Assembly: GCA_944376955.1 (NCBI GenBank)
Contig: CALWEB010000164.1
Span: forward strand, 1-5,848
Source of the DNA: an uncultured Agathobaculum sp.
GTDB taxonomy: Bacteria; Bacillota; Clostridia; Oscillospirales; Butyricicoccaceae
DNA length: 5,848 nt
Reading direction: 5' to 3'
Both the position numbers and the translations under genes were made by a program. The notes under the pieces are model-generated. The model saw only the letters and a list, made by a program, of their open reading frames with translations. It did no database searches and was not told where the DNA came from. Below, in pieces: positions 4,835 to 5,848 of this stretch (its first letter is position 1; the number at the start of each line of letters is the position of its first letter).

Positions 4835-5848
4835 ATGGCTGAAAAGGTAGTATTGGGACTTTCGGGTGGGGTGGACTCCGCTGTGGCAGCGGCGCGCCTG
4901 CGGGACATGGGCTATGCAGTGCATGGCCTGTTCCTTGAGGTGGGTCTTGGCGGCGAGGAGGCCGCCCAGCACACGGCGGACGATCTTGGCATCCCGCTTT
5001 ATATTGCGCACCGGCGCGAGGCGTTTGAGCAGCAGATCTGCGGATATTTTGCCGATTCTTTCCGCAATGCACGCACGCCCAACCCGTGTGTGATGTGCAA
5101 TCCGCTCATCAAATTCCGCGCGCTGACCGATTACGCCGACGAGATTGGCGCTGCGTATGTCGCCACCGGGCACTATGCCCGCACGGGACGCGATGCCGAG
5201 GGGCGCGCGCTGCTGCGGCGTGCCCGCGCGGAAAAGGACCAGAGCTATATGCTGTACCGCCTGCCGCGCAAAACGGTCGCACGCTGCCTGTTTCCCTTGG
5301 GTGAGGCGGAAAACAAGGCCGCAGTGCGTGAAAACGCGCGCGAGATCGGGCTTTCCGTTTCGGAAAAGCCGGACAGCATGGATGTGTGCTTTATCCCGGA
5401 CGGGGATGTGCAGGGGTGGCTGGAACGCCACGGCGCAGCCTGCCCGCCGGGCAATTTTGTGGACGAGCACGGCAAGGTGTTGGGCTGGCACAAGGGGATC
5501 CACTGCTATACGGTTGGCCAGCGTAAGGGGCTGGGCGTCGCGGCGGAGGGCCGGCTGTTTGTGCATGAACTCCGTCCGGAAACGAACGAGGTCGTTTTGT
5601 CGCTCGAGGATGTGTATCGCAGTGAGATCACAGTGCGCGATACGCATTTTATCGCACCGGAATACGCGGAAAACGGCCCGTTCTCCTGCGAGGTACGCGT
5701 GCGCTTTTCGCGCCGCAGCGACCGCGCAACGGTGTACCCGGACGGCACGGGCGCGCGTATCGTGTTTGAGGACGCAGTCCGCGCACCGGCAGCGGGGCAG
5801 AGCGCGGTGTTTTACGACGGCGATATTGTGATCGGCGGCGGTTTCATC
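4835..5848 (+). CDS. mnmA: tRNA-specific 2-thiouridylase MnmA (3' end beyond window)
   Basis: MnmA puts sulfur on the wobble uridine 34 of tRNA-Lys, -Glu and -Gln, using ATP to adenylate the base and persulfide sulfur from a cysteine desulfurase. The frame is open from the ATG at 4835 to the last base, 338 codons with no stop. It ends in GQSAVFYDGDIVIGGGFI, which matches the family's C-terminal barrel close to its end, so only a few codons are missing. The PP-loop SGGVDS is at residues 10-15. The ATGHYAR motif is at 110-116. KDQSYMLYRL at 134-143 and the TVGQRKGLG motif at 226-234 are both present. The catalytic cysteine is Cys88 in NPCVMCN, and its partner is Cys185 in DVCFIP. The residue matching E. 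coli Asp99 is Cys85 here. The region after GLFLEV is about 11 residues shorter than in E. coli. AGGAG (4823-4827) lies 7 bases before the start. It is probably the last visible gene of the pgeF operon. Confidence 0.95.
   Translation, partial: MAEKVVLGLSGGVDSAVAAARLRDMGYAVHGLFLEVGLGGEEAAQHTADDLGIPLYIAHRREAFEQQICGYFADSFRNARTPNPCVMCNPLIKFRALTDYADEIGAAYVATGHYARTGRDAEGRALLRRARAEKDQSYMLYRLPRKTVARCLFPLGEAENKAAVRENAREIGLSVSEKPDSMDVCFIPDGDVQGWLERHGAACPPGNFVDEHGKVLGWHKGIHCYTVGQRKGLGVAAEGRLFVHELRPETNEVVLSLEDVYRSEITVRDTHFIAPEYAENGPFSCEVRVRFSRRSDRATVYPDGTGARIVFEDAVRAPAAGQSAVFYDGDIVIGGGFI

Noticed and set aside
4571..5647. Minus-strand open frame (358 codons) opposite the lipoprotein end and mnmA
   Set aside because: Antisense to conserved MnmA motifs, crosses an intergenic region and has no start signal.
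5145..5831. Plus-strand open frame (228 codons) inside mnmA
   Set aside because: Wrong frame relative to the intact MnmA reading frame; very rich in Arg and Cys, as expected from shifted GC-rich codons.

Overview
The window reads as chromosomal DNA from a GC-rich member of the Firmicutes, most likely class Clostridia (an Oscillospiraceae/Butyricicoccaceae-type gut anaerobe is my guess, low confidence). The grounds are a membrane-anchored RNase Y, a Gram-positive style lipoprotein signal, strong AGGAG-type ribosome binding sites, coding DNA rich in G and C, and AT-rich consensus sigma-A type promoters. There are no phage, transposon, CRISPR, tRNA or rRNA features.

Layout. Positions 1-14 hold the first codons of a minus-strand gene that runs off the left edge. 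Positions 15-275 are a non-coding gap almost filled by four back-to-back stem-loops, one of them (84-126) a good terminator-like hairpin. Positions 276-1820 (minus) encode RNase Y (rny). Positions 1821-2277 are the divergent intergenic region. It contains a near-consensus minus-strand promoter (2132-2160) followed about 20-50 bases later by a strong intrinsic terminator (2073-2102). This pair predicts either a very short RNA or an attenuated leader for rny. The same gap holds a further terminator-like stem and a good promoter for the plus-strand genes (2222-2250).

The plus strand then carries an apparent operon. It contains pgeF/yfiH (2278-3078), which encodes a zinc-dependent peptidoglycan-editing factor of the multicopper polyphenol oxidase fold. 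Next is a family-5 (OppA/DppA-like) substrate-binding lipoprotein (3098-4759) with a striking acidic low-complexity linker. Last is mnmA (4835 to the right edge), which encodes the tRNA 2-thiouridine synthase and is cut by the window edge a few codons short of its expected end.

The gaps are 19 bases (pgeF to lipoprotein) and 75 bases (lipoprotein to mnmA), with no terminator between the genes, so they are probably co-transcribed. The functional mix is RNA turnover, cell-wall precursor quality control, peptide capture and tRNA thiolation. This is housekeeping rather than a specialised system. The most unusual points are the orphan peptide-binding protein with its acidic insert next to pgeF, the short promoter-terminator unit upstream of rny, the stem-loop tract downstream of rny, and a possible 16-codon open frame whose stop lies in the mnmA ribosome binding site.
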